Part shown: positions 20,394-30,068 of the stretch, piece by piece
Layout: the number at the start of each line of letters is the position of its first letter
How positions within the stretch are numbered: position 1 is the first letter of the stretch
Assembly (NCBI RefSeq): GCF_002735705.1
Contig: NZ_PDZL01000004.1
Span: 248,001-312,000, forward strand
Reading direction: 5' to 3'
Source of the DNA: Janthinobacterium sp. BJB426
GTDB taxonomy: Bacteria; Pseudomonadota; Gammaproteobacteria; Burkholderiales; Burkholderiaceae_D
DNA length: 64,000 nt
The notes under the pieces: model-generated
What the model saw: only the letters and a program-made list of their open reading frames with translations
Told to the model about the DNA's origin: nothing
Databases searched by the model: none
Program-made: the position numbers and the translations under genes

Positions 20394-20607
20394 TTTGAGC
20401 TTCCTTTCTTGTGCAGCATATAAATAATTTGTGCTGAGATTAACCGAATTTTGGCAAATGCGTCGGCGCCGGCCCAAAAAACGCCGCGTCGCCAGCGTCC
20501 GCCCCGCACAAGGGGGGCGGCGCTTCGGTCAGGAATTCGCTTGATATTTTAACAAACTGCGGGGGATCTGGCGCGTTGCCGGATCAAGTCCCGCGCACGT
20601 GGATGGG

Positions 20608-21438
20608 TCAGCCCAGGCGGGCGCCGCTGACTCTTTCGATGCCGGCCAGGTCGCGCCAGCTTTGCACTTTGCTGTAGCCGGCCGCGGCCAGCAGCTCGCG
20701 CACCTGGGCCGCCTGGTCATAGCCGTGTTCCATCAGCAGCCAGGCGCCGGACGCCAGGTGGCGCGCGGCGCCGGAAACGATGATGCGCAGGGCCGACAGG
20801 CCATCCGCATGGTCGGTCAGCGCGCCGGCCGGCTCGAAGCGCAAATCGCCTTCGGCCAGGTGGCGGTCGCCGCTGGCGATGTAGGGGGGATTCGAGACGA
20901 TCAGGTCGAACTTTTCCGTGCCCAGCGCTTCGAACCAGTCGCTGGCCATGAAGGTGATGTTGACGCCGTTGGCGCTGGCGTTGCGGCGCGCCACGGCCAG
21001 CGCCGTGCTGCTCACGTCCAGGGCCGTGACGACGGCATCGGGCCGCGTATGCGCCAGGGCGACGGCGATGGCGCCGCTGCCGGTGCCCATGTCGAGCACC
21101 CTTCCGCCGGGCGGCAGGCGCTCGAGCGCCAGTTCCACCAGCACTTCCGTGTCGGGGCGGGGGATCAGTACGGCGTCGTTGACTTCGAACGGCAGGCCGA
21201 AAAATTCGCGCTGGCCGACGATGTAGGCGATCGGCTCGCCCTGCAGGCGGCGCGCCAGCAAGCCGGATAAACGTTCGGCTTCAACGGGAGTGAGTACGCG
21301 CTCCGATTGCGTAATCAGGCTCACGCGCGACAGGCCCAGCGCGTGGCCCAGCAGGATGCGGTTGTCGAGCGGATCGAGCAGCGGACGGATTTGCAGGGCG
21401 CCGACAGTGCTGCCGGCGGGGATCAGTGTTTCTGGCAT
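20608..21438 (-). CDS. prmC: Peptide chain release factor N5-glutamine methyltransferase PrmC
   Basis: The 276-residue enzyme (start ATG 21438) methylates the glutamine of the GGQ motif in RF1/RF2 with S-adenosylmethionine. It has the N-terminal helical domain and the Rossmann MTase domain with VLDMGTGSGAIAVALA and the catalytic FDLIVSNPPYIASGD. It is 10 bp from dsbB on the same strand and in the same block as prfA, whose product it modifies. The longer open frame to 21579 overlaps dsbB and is not used. Confidence 0.95.
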   Translation of the reverse strand: MPETLIPAGSTVGALQIRPLLDPLDNRILLGHALGLSRVSLITQSERVLTPVEAERLSGLLARRLQGEPIAYIVGQREFFGLPFEVNDAVLIPRPDTEVLVELALERLPPGGRVLDMGTGSGAIAVALAHTRPDAVVTALDVSSTALAVARRNASANGVNITFMASDWFEALGTEKFDLIVSNPPYIASGDRHLAEGDLRFEPAGALTDHADGLSALRIIVSGAARHLASGAWLLMEHGYDQAAQVRELLAAAGYSKVQSWRDLAGIERVSGARLG

Positions 21439-21448
21439 AGATAAATGG

Positions 21449-21919
21449 CTATTGTTTGCGACGCAGCAAGGTCCACAGCATGGCGATGGCGAAGATGGCG
21501 AACCAGGCGAATGCCCATTGGGGAATCGACAGGCCGAGGAAGGGCTCGCCGGCGTTTTCGCAGGCGCCGTACGATTCAAACATGAAGGGCATGAGTTCGG
21601 CCGTGAAGACCTTGTTCAGCGCCGTTTCCACCGGGTCGATGCCGCACGAGAAGCCGGGGTTGGCCAGCACATACAAATGCTTGGCGCCCACGCCCAGGCC
21701 GCCCAGGGCCGCCAACACACCGATGCCGGTGCCGATTTTCGGACGGTTGGCCGCCGCACCGGCCAGGCAGGCGATGCCGATAGCGAGGAACAGGTAGCGC
21801 TGGATCACGCACAGCGGGCACGGCGCCATGTTCATGGCATGCTGCAAATACATGGCCACACCCAGCATCAGGAAACACAGGGCGGCGATCAACAGGAGGA
21901 CGGTGCGTGAATTTTTCAT
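21449..21919 (-). CDS. dsbB: Disulfide bond formation protein B
   Basis: A 156-residue, four-helix inner-membrane protein that reoxidises DsbA and passes electrons to quinone. The first redox pair is C34/C37 in APCPLCVIQRY; the second pair is in the second periplasmic loop (FSCGIDPVE and GACENAGEPF). The start ATG 21919 is chosen because the hydrophobic first helix follows directly. The gene lies between prfA and prmC, with a structured repeat separating it from the prfA stop. Confidence 0.94.
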   Translation of the reverse strand: MKNSRTVLLLIAALCFLMLGVAMYLQHAMNMAPCPLCVIQRYLFLAIGIACLAGAAANRPKIGTGIGVLAALGGLGVGAKHLYVLANPGFSCGIDPVETALNKVFTAELMPFMFESYGACENAGEPFLGLSIPQWAFAWFAIFAIAMLWTLLRRKQ

Positions 21920-22023
21920 GGGCGACACGGTGAGGTGGATGGAATCGAGCTGGTCATTTTCGCACAAGGCTGGATTTTTATTGCTTAGCCGCTACTTAAA
22001 CCCTTGATCTGGCTGGGCGCTTC

Positions 22024-22106
22024 AAAAAGTGTTCAGGGCAAGACGCAGCGCCGCAGGCAGTACGAACGTACGGCCAGGCGCTGCAACGCCGCCATGGACG
22101 CTTTTT
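22024..22106 (-). repeat. Structured intergenic repeat R2, copy 1
   Basis: An 83-bp element whose first bases overlap the prfA stop codon. It is related in inverted orientation to the element at 62751-62836. On the plus strand it runs AAAAAGTGTTCAGGG to CCATGGACGCTTTTT; the ends pair with G-U wobbles. Inside are the arms GCAGCGCC / GGCGCTGC and the small palindrome GTAC-GAAC-GTAC. No coding potential. Confidence 0.85.
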
Positions 22107-23181
22107 AATCGCCCAGCGCGGCTAACAGCTCTGCCTGGTGTTCAGCCGCCAGCGCATTCGTCAAGTCCGTCAAATCCCCATCCATGATGAAGTCCAGCTT
22201 ATATAACGTCAGATTGATGCGGTGATCCGTCAGCCGGCCTTGCGGGAAATTATACGTGCGGATGCGCTCGCTGCGGTCGCCCGAGCCGATCAGGCTCTTG
22301 CGCGTGGCCGCTTCCTTCGACTGCTGCTCGCGCAGTTGCACGTCCTTGATGCGCGCGGCCAGCACTTTCATCGCCTGCGCCTTGTTCTTGTGCTGGCTGC
22401 GGTCATCCTGGCATTCGACCACGATGCCGGTTGGCAAGTGGGTGATGCGCACGGCGGAATCCGTCTTGTTGATGTGCTGTCCACCGGCGCCCGAGGCGCG
22501 GTAGGTGTCGATGCGCAGGTCGGCCGGGTTGATGTTGACGTCTTCCACCTCGTCCGCTTCCGGCATCACGGCCACCGTGCAGGCGGAGGTGTGGATGCGA
22601 CCCTGCGTTTCCGTGGCCGGCACGCGCTGCACGCGGTGGCCGCCCGACTCGAATTTCAGTTTCGAATACGCGCCATTGCCCACCACGCGCACGATCACTT
22701 CGCGGTAGCCGCCCAGATCGGAGTCGGATGCCGACACGAGTTCCACCTGCCAGCGGTTGCGCTCGGCAAAGCGCGTGTACATGCGTAATAAATCACCGGC
22801 GAACAGGGCTGATTCATCGCCGCCCGTGCCCGCGCGAATTTCCAGGAAGATATTGCGCTCGTCATTGACATCCTTCGGCAGCAGCATGGTTTGCAATTCG
22901 CGTTCCAGTCGCGTCATGGTGGCCTTGGCCGTCTCGATTTCTTCCTGGGCAAATTCCTTCATGTCCGGGTCGGACAACATCTCTTGCGCTGTCGTAATAT
23001 CGTTGCCCGCTTCCTGGTAGGAATGGTACAGCGCCACCAGCGGGCCCAGTTCGGCATGCTCGCGCGTCATCTTGCGATAGCTGTCCATGTTCGACGTGGC
23101 GTCCGGATGCATCAGCAGTTCGTCGAGTTCGACCAGGCGGTTCGCCAGTTGATCGAGTTTGGCCAGCATGGATGGTTTCAT
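22105..23181 (-). CDS. prfA: Peptide chain release factor 1
   Basis: A 358-residue class I release factor recognising UAA and UAG. The catalytic GGQ is in [18 protein letters not shown], the codon-recognition domain precedes it, and the N-terminal helical domain starts [19 protein letters not shown]. It sits 95 bp downstream of hemA, the usual gene order, and its PrmC modifier is encoded beyond dsbB. The stop codon TAA is part of the R2 repeat's terminal stem. Confidence 0.97.
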   Translation of the reverse strand: MKPSMLAKLDQLANRLVELDELLMHPDATSNMDSYRKMTREHAELGPLVALYHSYQEAGNDITTAQEMLSDPDMKEFAQEEIETAKATMTRLERELQTMLLPKDVNDERNIFLEIRAGTGGDESALFAGDLLRMYTRFAERNRWQVELVSASDSDLGGYREVIVRVVGNGAYSKLKFESGGHRVQRVPATETQGRIHTSACTVAVMPEADEVEDVNINPADLRIDTYRASGAGGQHINKTDSAVRITHLPTGIVVECQDDRSQHKNKAQAMKVLAARIKDVQLREQQSKEAATRKSLIGSGDRSERIRTYNFPQGRLTDHRINLTLYKLDFIMDGDLTDLTNALAAEHQAELLAALGD

Positions 23182-23276
23182 AGCGATTCACGGTAAAAGA
23201 GTGTAGGGATGATGCGGGTCCGGCACGCCCGGCAGGCGGGCAGGGGGCGGCCGCGCGGGCGGCCAGCGGGGCTGCG

Positions 23277-24551
23277 CTAACGGCGGGGGCGGAACAGTTT
23301 CGGCAGCAGGGTGACCAGCTGCTTGCGCTCGTCGCCTTGCGCGTGGTGCAGCGCCTGCTGCGGGCCGTGCAGGAACTTGGCCGTCAAGCCTTTCGACAGC
23401 GCTTCCAGGACGGCGTCGATGTCGGCGCCCTTGGCCAGCATCTTGCGCGCCCGCTCCACTTCCAGCAGGCGCAGCGCTTCGCTGTTTTCATGCAAATGCT
23501 GGATGACGGGCACCATGGCGCGGTCATCGACCCAGCTCATGAACGATTGCACGCGCGTCTCGATGATGGCTTCGGCTTGCGCCACGGCTGCTTGCCGGCT
23601 TTCCAGGCCCGTCTGCACGACCTTGCCCAGGTCGTCGACCGTGTACAGGAAGACGTCGTTCAAACGCCCCACTTCCGCTTCGATGTCGCGCGGCACGGCC
23701 AGGTCCACCATGAACATGGGCTTGTGGCGGCGTGCCTTGATGGCGCGCTCGACCAGGCCCAGGCCCAGCAGCGGCAGGGATGATGCCGTGCACGAGATGA
23801 CGATGTCGAACTGGTGCAGCTGCTCCGGCAGGTCGGCCAGGCGGATGGCCTTGCCGTTGAAGCGGTGCGCCAGTTCCTCGCCCCGTTCCATGGTGCGGTT
23901 GGCAATGGTGATGCTTTTCGGGTTTTGCGCCGCGAAGTGCGTGGCGCACAATTCGATCATTTCGCCGGCGCCGATGAACAGCACGTTCTGCTCGGCGATC
24001 TTGTCGAAGATGCGTTGCGACAGGCGCACGGCGGCGGCCGCCATGGACACGCTGTGGGCGCCGATTTCCGTGCTGCTGCGCACTTCCTTGGCGACGGAAA
24101 AGCTGCGCTGGAACAATTGGTGCAGATACGTGCCCAGCCCGCCCGCCTCGTCGGCCGTGCGGATGGCGTCCTTGATCTGCCCCAGGATCTGCGTTTCGCC
24201 CAGCACCATCGAATCGAGCCCGGAGGCGACGCGGAAGGTGTGGCGCACGGCATCGTGCTGCGGCAGCATATATAAGTGGGGGCGCAGCTCGCTGTAGTTG
24301 AGCTTGTGATAGTCGGCCAGGAAATGCGCGCCCGCGTCGAGCGGATTGGGCACGTGGCTGGCCGCATACAGCTCGGTGCGGTTGCAGGTCGACAGGATGG
24401 CCGCTTCGTCGTTGTCGCGCAAGTCGATGCGCTGGAACCAGGTGCGCGCCGCCATCACCGCCGAACCCAAGTGCTCAGGCGCAAACGCCAGCTGTTCGCG
24501 GAGCGACACTGGGGCGGTGGTATGGTTGAGGCCGACGGCGAGCAGTTGCAT
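23277..24551 (-). CDS. hemA: Glutamyl-tRNA reductase
   Basis: The 424-residue enzyme reduces glutamyl-tRNA(Glu) to glutamate-1-semialdehyde, the first committed step of tetrapyrrole synthesis by the C5 route. The catalytic cysteine is C56 in [11 protein letters not shown]. The NADPH-binding domain shows [17 protein letters not shown] and the substrate region has [13 protein letters not shown]. The C-terminal dimerisation domain ends in basic residues. Promoter sequence was not resolved; a response-regulator gene ends 81 bp upstream on the same strand. Confidence 0.96.
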   Translation of the reverse strand: MQLLAVGLNHTTAPVSLREQLAFAPEHLGSAVMAARTWFQRIDLRDNDEAAILSTCNRTELYAASHVPNPLDAGAHFLADYHKLNYSELRPHLYMLPQHDAVRHTFRVASGLDSMVLGETQILGQIKDAIRTADEAGGLGTYLHQLFQRSFSVAKEVRSSTEIGAHSVSMAAAAVRLSQRIFDKIAEQNVLFIGAGEMIELCATHFAAQNPKSITIANRTMERGEELAHRFNGKAIRLADLPEQLHQFDIVISCTASSLPLLGLGLVERAIKARRHKPMFMVDLAVPRDIEAEVGRLNDVFLYTVDDLGKVVQTGLESRQAAVAQAEAIIETRVQSFMSWVDDRAMVPVIQHLHENSEALRLLEVERARKMLAKGADIDAVLEALSKGLTAKFLHGPQQALHHAQGDERKQLVTLLPKLFRPRR

Positions 24552-24632
24552 TTCAGGGCTGTTGGGATGACTTATGCCGACATTATAGCGCTTTGTGCCC
24601 GCGCTTTGAGCAGGTCAGCCGTTTGCCGCCGT

Positions 24633-25322
24633 TCAGCCACCCAGTTTTTCCAGGCGATAACCGTAGCTGTAGACGGGCACCAGGCGGTAGCCGTGTTCCG
24701 GTTTCAGCTGCAGCTTGTTGCGCACGCGCGAGACGTGGGTATCCATGGTGCGCGAGGGCAGGGCCGTATCGCGTTGCCACACGGCTTCGTGGATGTAGGC
24801 GCGCGACAGGGGACGGCCCAGATTGCGGAAAAACAGCAGCGCCAGGGCGAATTCCTTGTGCGTCACGTCCAGTACTTCGCCATCGCGCAACAGGCGGCCG
24901 GGGCGGGTTTCAAACGTGTAGTGACCGAATTGCAGGTACTCGGCGCCATTCTGGGCCGGGTAGGCCACGCGCAGCAGCGCCTGGGTACGCAAGGTCAGTT
25001 CGCTGCGGCGCAGGGGCTTGATCATGTAGTCGTCGGCGCCGGCCGTCATGCCCGCCACCACGTCGTCTTCGCCGGAACTGTTGGTCATAAACAACACGGG
25101 TGCCTTGGGTGCCAGTTTTTCCCGGGCACGGCGCAAGACTTCGGCACCGTCCAGATCGCTCACATGCCAGTCGAGGATGAGCATGTCGCAACTGTCCTTG
25201 CGCAGTTGCCCCAGCATTTCCTTGCCACTCTGAAACTCGTGGCAAGCGTGGCCGGCGGCGGTGAGCACCTGGCAGATCAGTTCTGCCTGGCTATGGTCGC
25301 TATCGAGTACGGCAATTCGCAT
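24633..25322 (-). CDS. OmpR-family response regulator
   Basis: A 229-residue protein with an N-terminal receiver domain (phospho-acceptor D51 in LILDWHVSDLDG, conserved lysine in DDYMIKPL) and a winged-helix Trans_reg_C domain (VTHKEFALALLFFRN, TMDTHVSRVRNKLQL, YGYRLEKL). No histidine kinase gene is adjacent, so it is an orphan here. It is upstream of hemA on the same strand, but a regulatory link is not shown. Confidence 0.9.
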   Translation of the reverse strand: MRIAVLDSDHSQAELICQVLTAAGHACHEFQSGKEMLGQLRKDSCDMLILDWHVSDLDGAEVLRRAREKLAPKAPVLFMTNSSGEDDVVAGMTAGADDYMIKPLRRSELTLRTQALLRVAYPAQNGAEYLQFGHYTFETRPGRLLRDGEVLDVTHKEFALALLFFRNLGRPLSRAYIHEAVWQRDTALPSRTMDTHVSRVRNKLQLKPEHGYRLVPVYSYGYRLEKLGG

Positions 25323-25490
25323 AATGGGCTGGAGTGTGTAGCAACAAACAGACGGTCCGCTCTGCTTATCGTAATGTTAAGGAATGCTCAAGTGAAATAT
25401 AACAGAGATTGCAACTGTGTCCAGTGAAATCGGCAGCGCAGGCCTTTACGTTACACTTGTTCATCTACCCTTACTCGCGGAGAAACGGCC

Positions 25491-25994
25491 ATGCCAGACA
25501 AGAGTACTACCGATTGGACCCTGATACCGGGCAACCATGCGGACATCGAGCAAGTGCGCGAGCGTTGCCGGCGCCTGGTGCAGCGGCGTGCCATGATGTC
25601 GGCGGGCGCCTCGGCCATCCCCATTCCCGGCATCGACCTGATGTCCGACGTGGGCCTGTTTTCCATGCTGATCAATGATATCAACCACGAATTCGGTCTC
25701 ACGCCCGAGCAGATCGAGCGGTTGAACCCGCAGTTCAAGATGATGGCCTACCGCGCGGCGGTGGGCATGGGTGGCATGCTGGTGGGAAAGCTGGTGTCGC
25801 GCGAACTGATCCTCCACCTGCTCAAGCGCAGTGGCGTCAAGATTGCCACCAAGCAGGTGGCGCGCTTCGTGCCGTTCGCCGGCCAGGCGGTGGCGGCAGC
25901 CATTGGCTACGCCGTGTTTCGCCAGATCGGCAACCAGCACGTGAACGCCTGCGCCGCGGTGGCGCAGGAATTGCTCACGGTCAGGCCGGATTAA
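25491..25994 (+). CDS. DUF697-like membrane-associated protein
   Basis: The 167-residue protein has a charged N-terminus and two hydrophobic stretches (SAGASAIPIPGIDLMSDVGLFSMLI and ARFVPFAGQAVAAAIGYAVF) like the DUF697 domain found fused to GTPases (YcjF type), but the GTPase is absent. A GGAG ribosome site precedes ATG 25491. It is convergent to minE with a 3-bp gap. Function unknown. Confidence 0.7.
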   Translation: MPDKSTTDWTLIPGNHADIEQVRERCRRLVQRRAMMSAGASAIPIPGIDLMSDVGLFSMLINDINHEFGLTPEQIERLNPQFKMMAYRAAVGMGGMLVGKLVSRELILHLLKRSGVKIATKQVARFVPFAGQAVAAAIGYAVFRQIGNQHVNACAAVAQELLTVRPD

Positions 25995-25997
25995 CGC

Positions 25998-26249
25998 TTA
26001 CGCGTCCGGCAGCACCACGTTGACGTCGAGCACCTCCAGGTTGCCCTGGCGGTCCAGCGAGATCTTGATGTCGTCGGCATTCACCTTGGTGTACTTGGAA
26101 ATGACGGCGATCAATTCCTTGTGCAGGGCGGGCAGGAAGTCCGGACCATCGCGTCCGCTGCGTTCGCGGGCGATGATGATCTGCAGGCGTTCCTTGGCCG
26201 CGGTGGCCGTCTTCGGCTTGGGGGGGAACAGGAAAGAAAGCAAGGCCAT
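25998..26249 (-). CDS. minE: Cell division topological specificity factor MinE
   Basis: An 83-residue protein starting at ATG 26249 with the amphipathic membrane-targeting N-terminus [15 protein letters not shown] and the MinD-activating segment [17 protein letters not shown]. It stimulates MinD ATPase and drives Min oscillation. Its ATG is 1 bp past the minD stop, so translation is coupled. The longer open frame to 26495 is overlap with minD. Confidence 0.95.
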   Translation of the reverse strand: MALLSFLFPPKPKTATAAKERLQIIIARERSGRDGPDFLPALHKELIAVISKYTKVNADDIKISLDRQGNLEVLDVNVVLPDA

Positions 26250-26250
26250 A

Positions 26251-27066
26251 TCACTTCGCCCCAAAAATGCGCTGGAGTAATCCAGGCTTTTCATAGTTGG
26301 TAAAGCGCAACTCGACATCTTCGCCGAGGAAACGCGAGACCACGTCTTCATAGGCTTGCGCCACGTCCGTGCCCGTGAAGTGGATGGCTGGATTGCCCTG
26401 GTTCGAGGCAGCCAGCACTTGCTCCGATTCCGGAATGATGCCCACCAGCGGGATGCGCAGGATTTCCTGCACGTCCTGGTAGGACAGCATTTCATCCGAT
26501 TCCACGCGTTTCGGCGAGTAGCGGGTGATCAGCAAATGTTCCTTGACCGGTTCGCCGCCTGTCTGCGCACGGCGCGACTTGGCTTGCAGGATGCCGAGGA
26601 TGCGGTCCGAATCGCGCACCGACGACACTTCCGGGTTGGTGACGATGATGGCTTCGTCGGCGAAAGTCAGCGCCATCAGCGCGCCATGCTCGATGCCGGC
26701 CGGCGAATCGCAGATGATGAATTCGAAACCCATGTTGATCAGGTCGTTCAACACGCGTTCCACGCCTTCTTCCGACAAGGCATCCTTGTCGCGCGTTTGC
26801 GAAGCGGGCAGGATGAACAGGTTGTCGCAGTGCTTGTCCTTGATCAGGGCCTGGTTCAGGGTGGCCTCTTTGTTGATCACATTGATCAGATCGTAGACGA
26901 CGCGGCGCTCGCAACCCATGATCAGGTCGAGGTTACGCAGGCCCACGTCGAAGTCGAGCACGGCTGTCTTGTGGCCGCGCATGGCCAGGCCAGTGGAAAA
27001 ACTGGCGCTAGAGGTCGTCTTGCCGACACCGCCCTTGCCGGACGTCACAACAATAATTCTTGCCAC
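26251..27066 (-). CDS. minD: Septum site-determining ATPase MinD
   Basis: A 271-residue ParA-like ATPase with the deviant Walker [14 protein letters not shown], switch I/II regions ([31 protein letters not shown]) and a C-terminal amphipathic membrane helix ([12 protein letters not shown]). With MinC it blocks Z-ring assembly away from mid-cell. Located 37 bp after minC and 1 bp before minE in the order minC-minD-minE. Confidence 0.97.
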   Translation of the reverse strand: MARIIVVTSGKGGVGKTTSSASFSTGLAMRGHKTAVLDFDVGLRNLDLIMGCERRVVYDLINVINKEATLNQALIKDKHCDNLFILPASQTRDKDALSEEGVERVLNDLINMGFEFIICDSPAGIEHGALMALTFADEAIIVTNPEVSSVRDSDRILGILQAKSRRAQTGGEPVKEHLLITRYSPKRVESDEMLSYQDVQEILRIPLVGIIPESEQVLAASNQGNPAIHFTGTDVAQAYEDVVSRFLGEDVELRFTNYEKPGLLQRIFGAK

Positions 27067-27103
27067 AAATAATCCTTTTCAGATATCTCTTGAATTGTGC
27101 AGC

Positions 27104-27847
27104 TTAAGAGCGGTTCACGGGAGTGACCGGATTGACAGAGTGTATATCGATTCTGTCGCCAGCCAAACGAATTTGCGCGGGTCCGCGCGCCATTTCTGCG
27201 GGGAAACCATCCTCGAACGTGCGGTACACGCCGGCGATCGAGACCAGTTCCGGTTCCATGGCCAGCGCGAAGATGCGGGCCTGGGCATTGCCCGAGGCGC
27301 CGGCCAGCGCGCGGCCGTACAGCGAGGAATATACGTGGATGCTGCCGTCGGCGATGATTTCGGCGCCATTGTTGACGACGGCGGTGATGATCAGGTCGCA
27401 GCCGCGCGCATAAATGCGCTGGCCGGCCCGCACGGGGGTGTCGATCACCATCACCTGTGCGTCGGCGCCGGACTGGGCGGCGGCAGTGGGCGTATCCTTG
27501 GGCGGCGCATCGTCGCGCGTCTTGCCGCTGTCAAGGCTCAAGCCTTGCGCCAGGATGGCGTCATGCATGTCGGCCGGCGCATTGCGCACGGCCACGGCAT
27601 TCAAGCGGTATTTTTTCAGCAAGGCCACGAGGGCGGCCCAATCGATGGGCACGCTGCCGGGCGGCAAGGCCGCCACGTCCAGCACGGCCAGGTCGTCCTC
27701 GAAAAAGTCGGCCACGCCTCCCGTCATGTCGCGCAGGGCGGCATCGAGTGCCTGCGTATCGGCGCTATGCAGAATGGCGGAGACAGCAACGACGGTGGAA
27801 ATCTTGATTTCGATAGGCTTCTGCGACGGGCTTTTGGACATAAACAT
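27104..27847 (-). CDS. minC: Septum site-determining protein MinC
   Basis: The 247-residue FtsZ inhibitor has an N-terminal MinC_N domain (IEIKISTVVAVSAILHSADT, DDLAVLDVAALPPG), a linker with PPKDTPTAAAQS, and a right-handed beta-helix C-terminal domain (PVRAGQRIYARGCDLIITAVVNNGAEI, DGSIHVYSSLYGRALAGASG) that binds MinD. The start could be 27847 (MFMSK) or 27841 (MSK); neither has a clear ribosome site. First gene of minCDE. Confidence 0.94.
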   Translation of the reverse strand: MFMSKSPSQKPIEIKISTVVAVSAILHSADTQALDAALRDMTGGVADFFEDDLAVLDVAALPPGSVPIDWAALVALLKKYRLNAVAVRNAPADMHDAILAQGLSLDSGKTRDDAPPKDTPTAAAQSGADAQVMVIDTPVRAGQRIYARGCDLIITAVVNNGAEIIADGSIHVYSSLYGRALAGASGNAQARIFALAMEPELVSIAGVYRTFEDGFPAEMARGPAQIRLAGDRIDIHSVNPVTPVNRS

Positions 27848-27988
27848 TTATCAAAGTGAAACTGCGGCAGGCCAGATGTTCCGTACGGCAACAATGGGAG
27901 CAGTAAATTTCTTGCATTCTACTGCAAAAAAATCAGCATCAGGGGCCTGGCGCGTGCTATTCCGCAGGGCAACACCTACTTCATGTCA

Positions 27989-28029
27989 AAAAAAACGGAC
28001 GGCGCCCCGGAAAACCGGTGCGCCGCCCT
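27989..28029 (-). terminator. Rho-independent terminator of metE
   Basis: On the minus strand, a 14-position GC-rich stem (two mismatches, loop TTTT) followed by eight T residues, 41 bp downstream of the metE stop codon. Confidence 0.85.
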
Positions 28030-28069
28030 GAAAGCAGCCGAGAATGCGCCCTGACGGCGCTGTCCTGGA

Positions 28070-29950
28070 TCAAGCTGCGCGCATCTGCCGCGCCGCCGCG
28101 ACCATATTCTTTAAAGCCGCTTCCGTTTCCGCCCAGCCCCGCGTCTTCAAGCCGCAGTCCGGGTTGACCCATAACTGGGCTGGTGGAATGACGGCGATGC
28201 GGAAGGCGCGCGTGGCCCAGTCCAGGTAGGCGTCCCACTGGCCGCGGCGCAGCGGCAAGCCTTCGCGCATGGCCGGCTCGTCGACCTGGATGATGCCGAT
28301 GCCAGCCGTTTCCAGATCCTGGACTTCATCGCGGATGGCCAGGGCCAGCTGCAGCGCCGTGGCGGCGCGCGGCTGGTCGTCGCGCACGAACGACCATTGC
28401 AAGATCGTCACCGGGCCCGTCAGCATGCCCTTCATCGGTTTATTGGTCAGGCTTTGCGCGTGCACCGTCCAGGCCACCGTCATGGCGGCCGGGCGCTGCA
28501 CGTCGCCGTAGATGACGGGCGGTTTCACACAGCGCGAGCCGTACGATTGCACCCAGCCGTGGCGCGTGAAGATAAAACCGTCCAGTTGCTCGCCAAAGTA
28601 TTCGACCATGTCGTTGCGTTCCGCCTCGCCATGCACGAGCACGTCCAGGCCCAGCGCTTCCTGGCGTCCCACAGCGTGGGCGATTTCGGCGCACATCTGT
28701 GCTTCATACTCGGCGGATCCAAGTTCGCCCCGCTTATGGCTGGCGCGGCGGCTGGCAATGGCCTGACGGAAAGTGGCCAATGCGGCCAGTGCGCTGTCAT
28801 CGGGGTGGCCTTCAAGCGCATCCTTGAGAACGGCGATTTCCGACAGTTTTTCCGTGGCGAACGCCAGCCAGGTCTTGATTTCGCTATCGAGCTCCGTCTC
28901 GGCCGCCAGGCTGAACGGCACGTGCAGCAAGGAGCATGACGGCGCAAGCCACAGGTGGCCGTTGCGCTTGGCCGCCAGCGGCCGCAGCACGGCCAGGGCT
29001 GCGTCGAGGTCGGTGCGCCAGATATTGCGGCCATCGACGATACCGACCGACAAGACTTTATGCGCGGGCAGCCAGTCCGTCACGCTGATCAATTCATGCG
29101 GCGCGCGGATGCCGTCTACATGCAGGCCGGCCACGGGCAGGCGGCAGGTCAGGCTGAGGTTTTCTTCCAGCGGCGAGAAATACGTGGCCAGCAAAATATT
29201 CACGCCCACCTGGTTCAGCTGCCAATACGTGCTCTCGAAGGCGCTGCGCCAGGCGCTGGGCAAGTCCAGGCCCAGGATCGGTTCGTCCAGCTGCACCCAC
29301 GTCACGCCTTGCTGTTTCAGGCGGTCGAGCAGAGCGCCGTAGACGGGCAGCAATTGTTCCAGCAGGGCCAGACGGTCGAAGCCTGACTCGCCCGGCGTCT
29401 TTTCCTTGCCCAGCCAAAGGAAGGTGAGGGGGCCGATCAGGGCCGCCTTGACCTGGTGACCGAGCGCCTGCGCTTCGGCCACTTCCGCCAGCAGGCGCTC
29501 GCCAGCGAGAGAAAATCGGGTCTGCGGCGACAGTTCGGGTACCAGGTAATGGTAATTGGTGTCAAACCACTTGGTCATTTCCAGCGCGGCAGTGCCGGCG
29601 GCGTTGCTATGGTGCGCGTGGCCGCAGTCCGCATGCGTTGCTTCACCGCGCGCCATCGTGAAATAGCGCGCCAGGGGCGATTGCTCCGGCGTGAAGTTGA
29701 AACGCGCCGGTTCGCAGCCCAGCAGCTGGATATGGTTGGCGACCTGGTCATACAAGGCGAAGTCGCCCACGGTGACGTAATCGAGCCCGGCGTCCCTTTG
29801 CAATGCCCAGTGGCGCGCGCGTAGTTGCTGGCCCGTCGCTTCCAGCGCTGCCTCGGACAGCTCGCCGCGCCAGTGGCTTTCCAGCGCCAATGTCAGCTCG
29901 CGCGCGGCGCCGATACGGGGAAAGCCAAGGATATGGGTGTGCACGGTCAT
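28070..29950 (-). CDS. metE: MetE homologue lacking two functional blocks (cobalamin-independent methionine synthase)
   Basis: Start ATG 29950 gives 626 residues; the E. coli enzyme has 753. Both barrels are recognisable: N-terminal [21 protein letters not shown] and C-terminal [52 protein letters not shown]. By comparison with E. coli, about 62 residues are missing at residue ~402 (nt ~28745), including TTTIGSFPQT that binds homocysteine. About 84 are missing at ~586 (nt ~28195), including the zinc ligands of HMC and the downstream Glu. Only the last zinc Cys in NPDCG remains. Both joins are in frame and no stop or frameshift is visible. Activity as a methionine synthase is very unlikely; it may be a pseudogene, a pseudoenzyme or an assembly artefact. 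Divergent from metR. Confidence 0.85.
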   Translation of the reverse strand: MTVHTHILGFPRIGAARELTLALESHWRGELSEAALEATGQQLRARHWALQRDAGLDYVTVGDFALYDQVANHIQLLGCEPARFNFTPEQSPLARYFTMARGEATHADCGHAHHSNAAGTAALEMTKWFDTNYHYLVPELSPQTRFSLAGERLLAEVAEAQALGHQVKAALIGPLTFLWLGKEKTPGESGFDRLALLEQLLPVYGALLDRLKQQGVTWVQLDEPILGLDLPSAWRSAFESTYWQLNQVGVNILLATYFSPLEENLSLTCRLPVAGLHVDGIRAPHELISVTDWLPAHKVLSVGIVDGRNIWRTDLDAALAVLRPLAAKRNGHLWLAPSCSLLHVPFSLAAETELDSEIKTWLAFATEKLSEIAVLKDALEGHPDDSALAALATFRQAIASRRASHKRGELGSAEYEAQMCAEIAHAVGRQEALGLDVLVHGEAERNDMVEYFGEQLDGFIFTRHGWVQSYGSRCVKPPVIYGDVQRPAAMTVAWTVHAQSLTNKPMKGMLTGPVTILQWSFVRDDQPRAATALQLALAIRDEVQDLETAGIGIIQVDEPAMREGLPLRRGQWDAYLDWATRAFRIAVIPPAQLWVNPDCGLKTRGWAETEAALKNMVAAARQMRAA

Positions 29951-30034
29951 GATGTCATCGAGATTTAATGTGAATGCGCTAGAGTGTGCGGCAACTTGAT
30001 CTATAATCAAAACGAAACATTTTGCCGAATAACA

Positions 30035-30047
30035 TGAAAATAATTCA
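30035..30047. promoter_or_regulatory. MetR binding site
   Basis: TGAA-AATAA-TTCA is an exact match to the known MetR consensus TGAA-N5-TTCA, and lies in the 118-bp space between metE and metR, 22 bp before the metR start. It probably mediates activation of metE and autoregulation of metR with homocysteine as co-effector. Confidence 0.75.
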
Positions 30048-30068
30048 CGCACAGAATCCATTTCCCCG

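Noticed and set aside
18765..20423. 552-codon frame opposite gshA
   Set aside because: Shadow of gshA; no signal, domain or ribosome site.
20454..20530. Possible terminator after prmC (GC-rich hairpins with a T6 run on the minus strand)
   Set aside because: Stem pairing is ambiguous and more than 70 bp from the stop; not strong enough to list.
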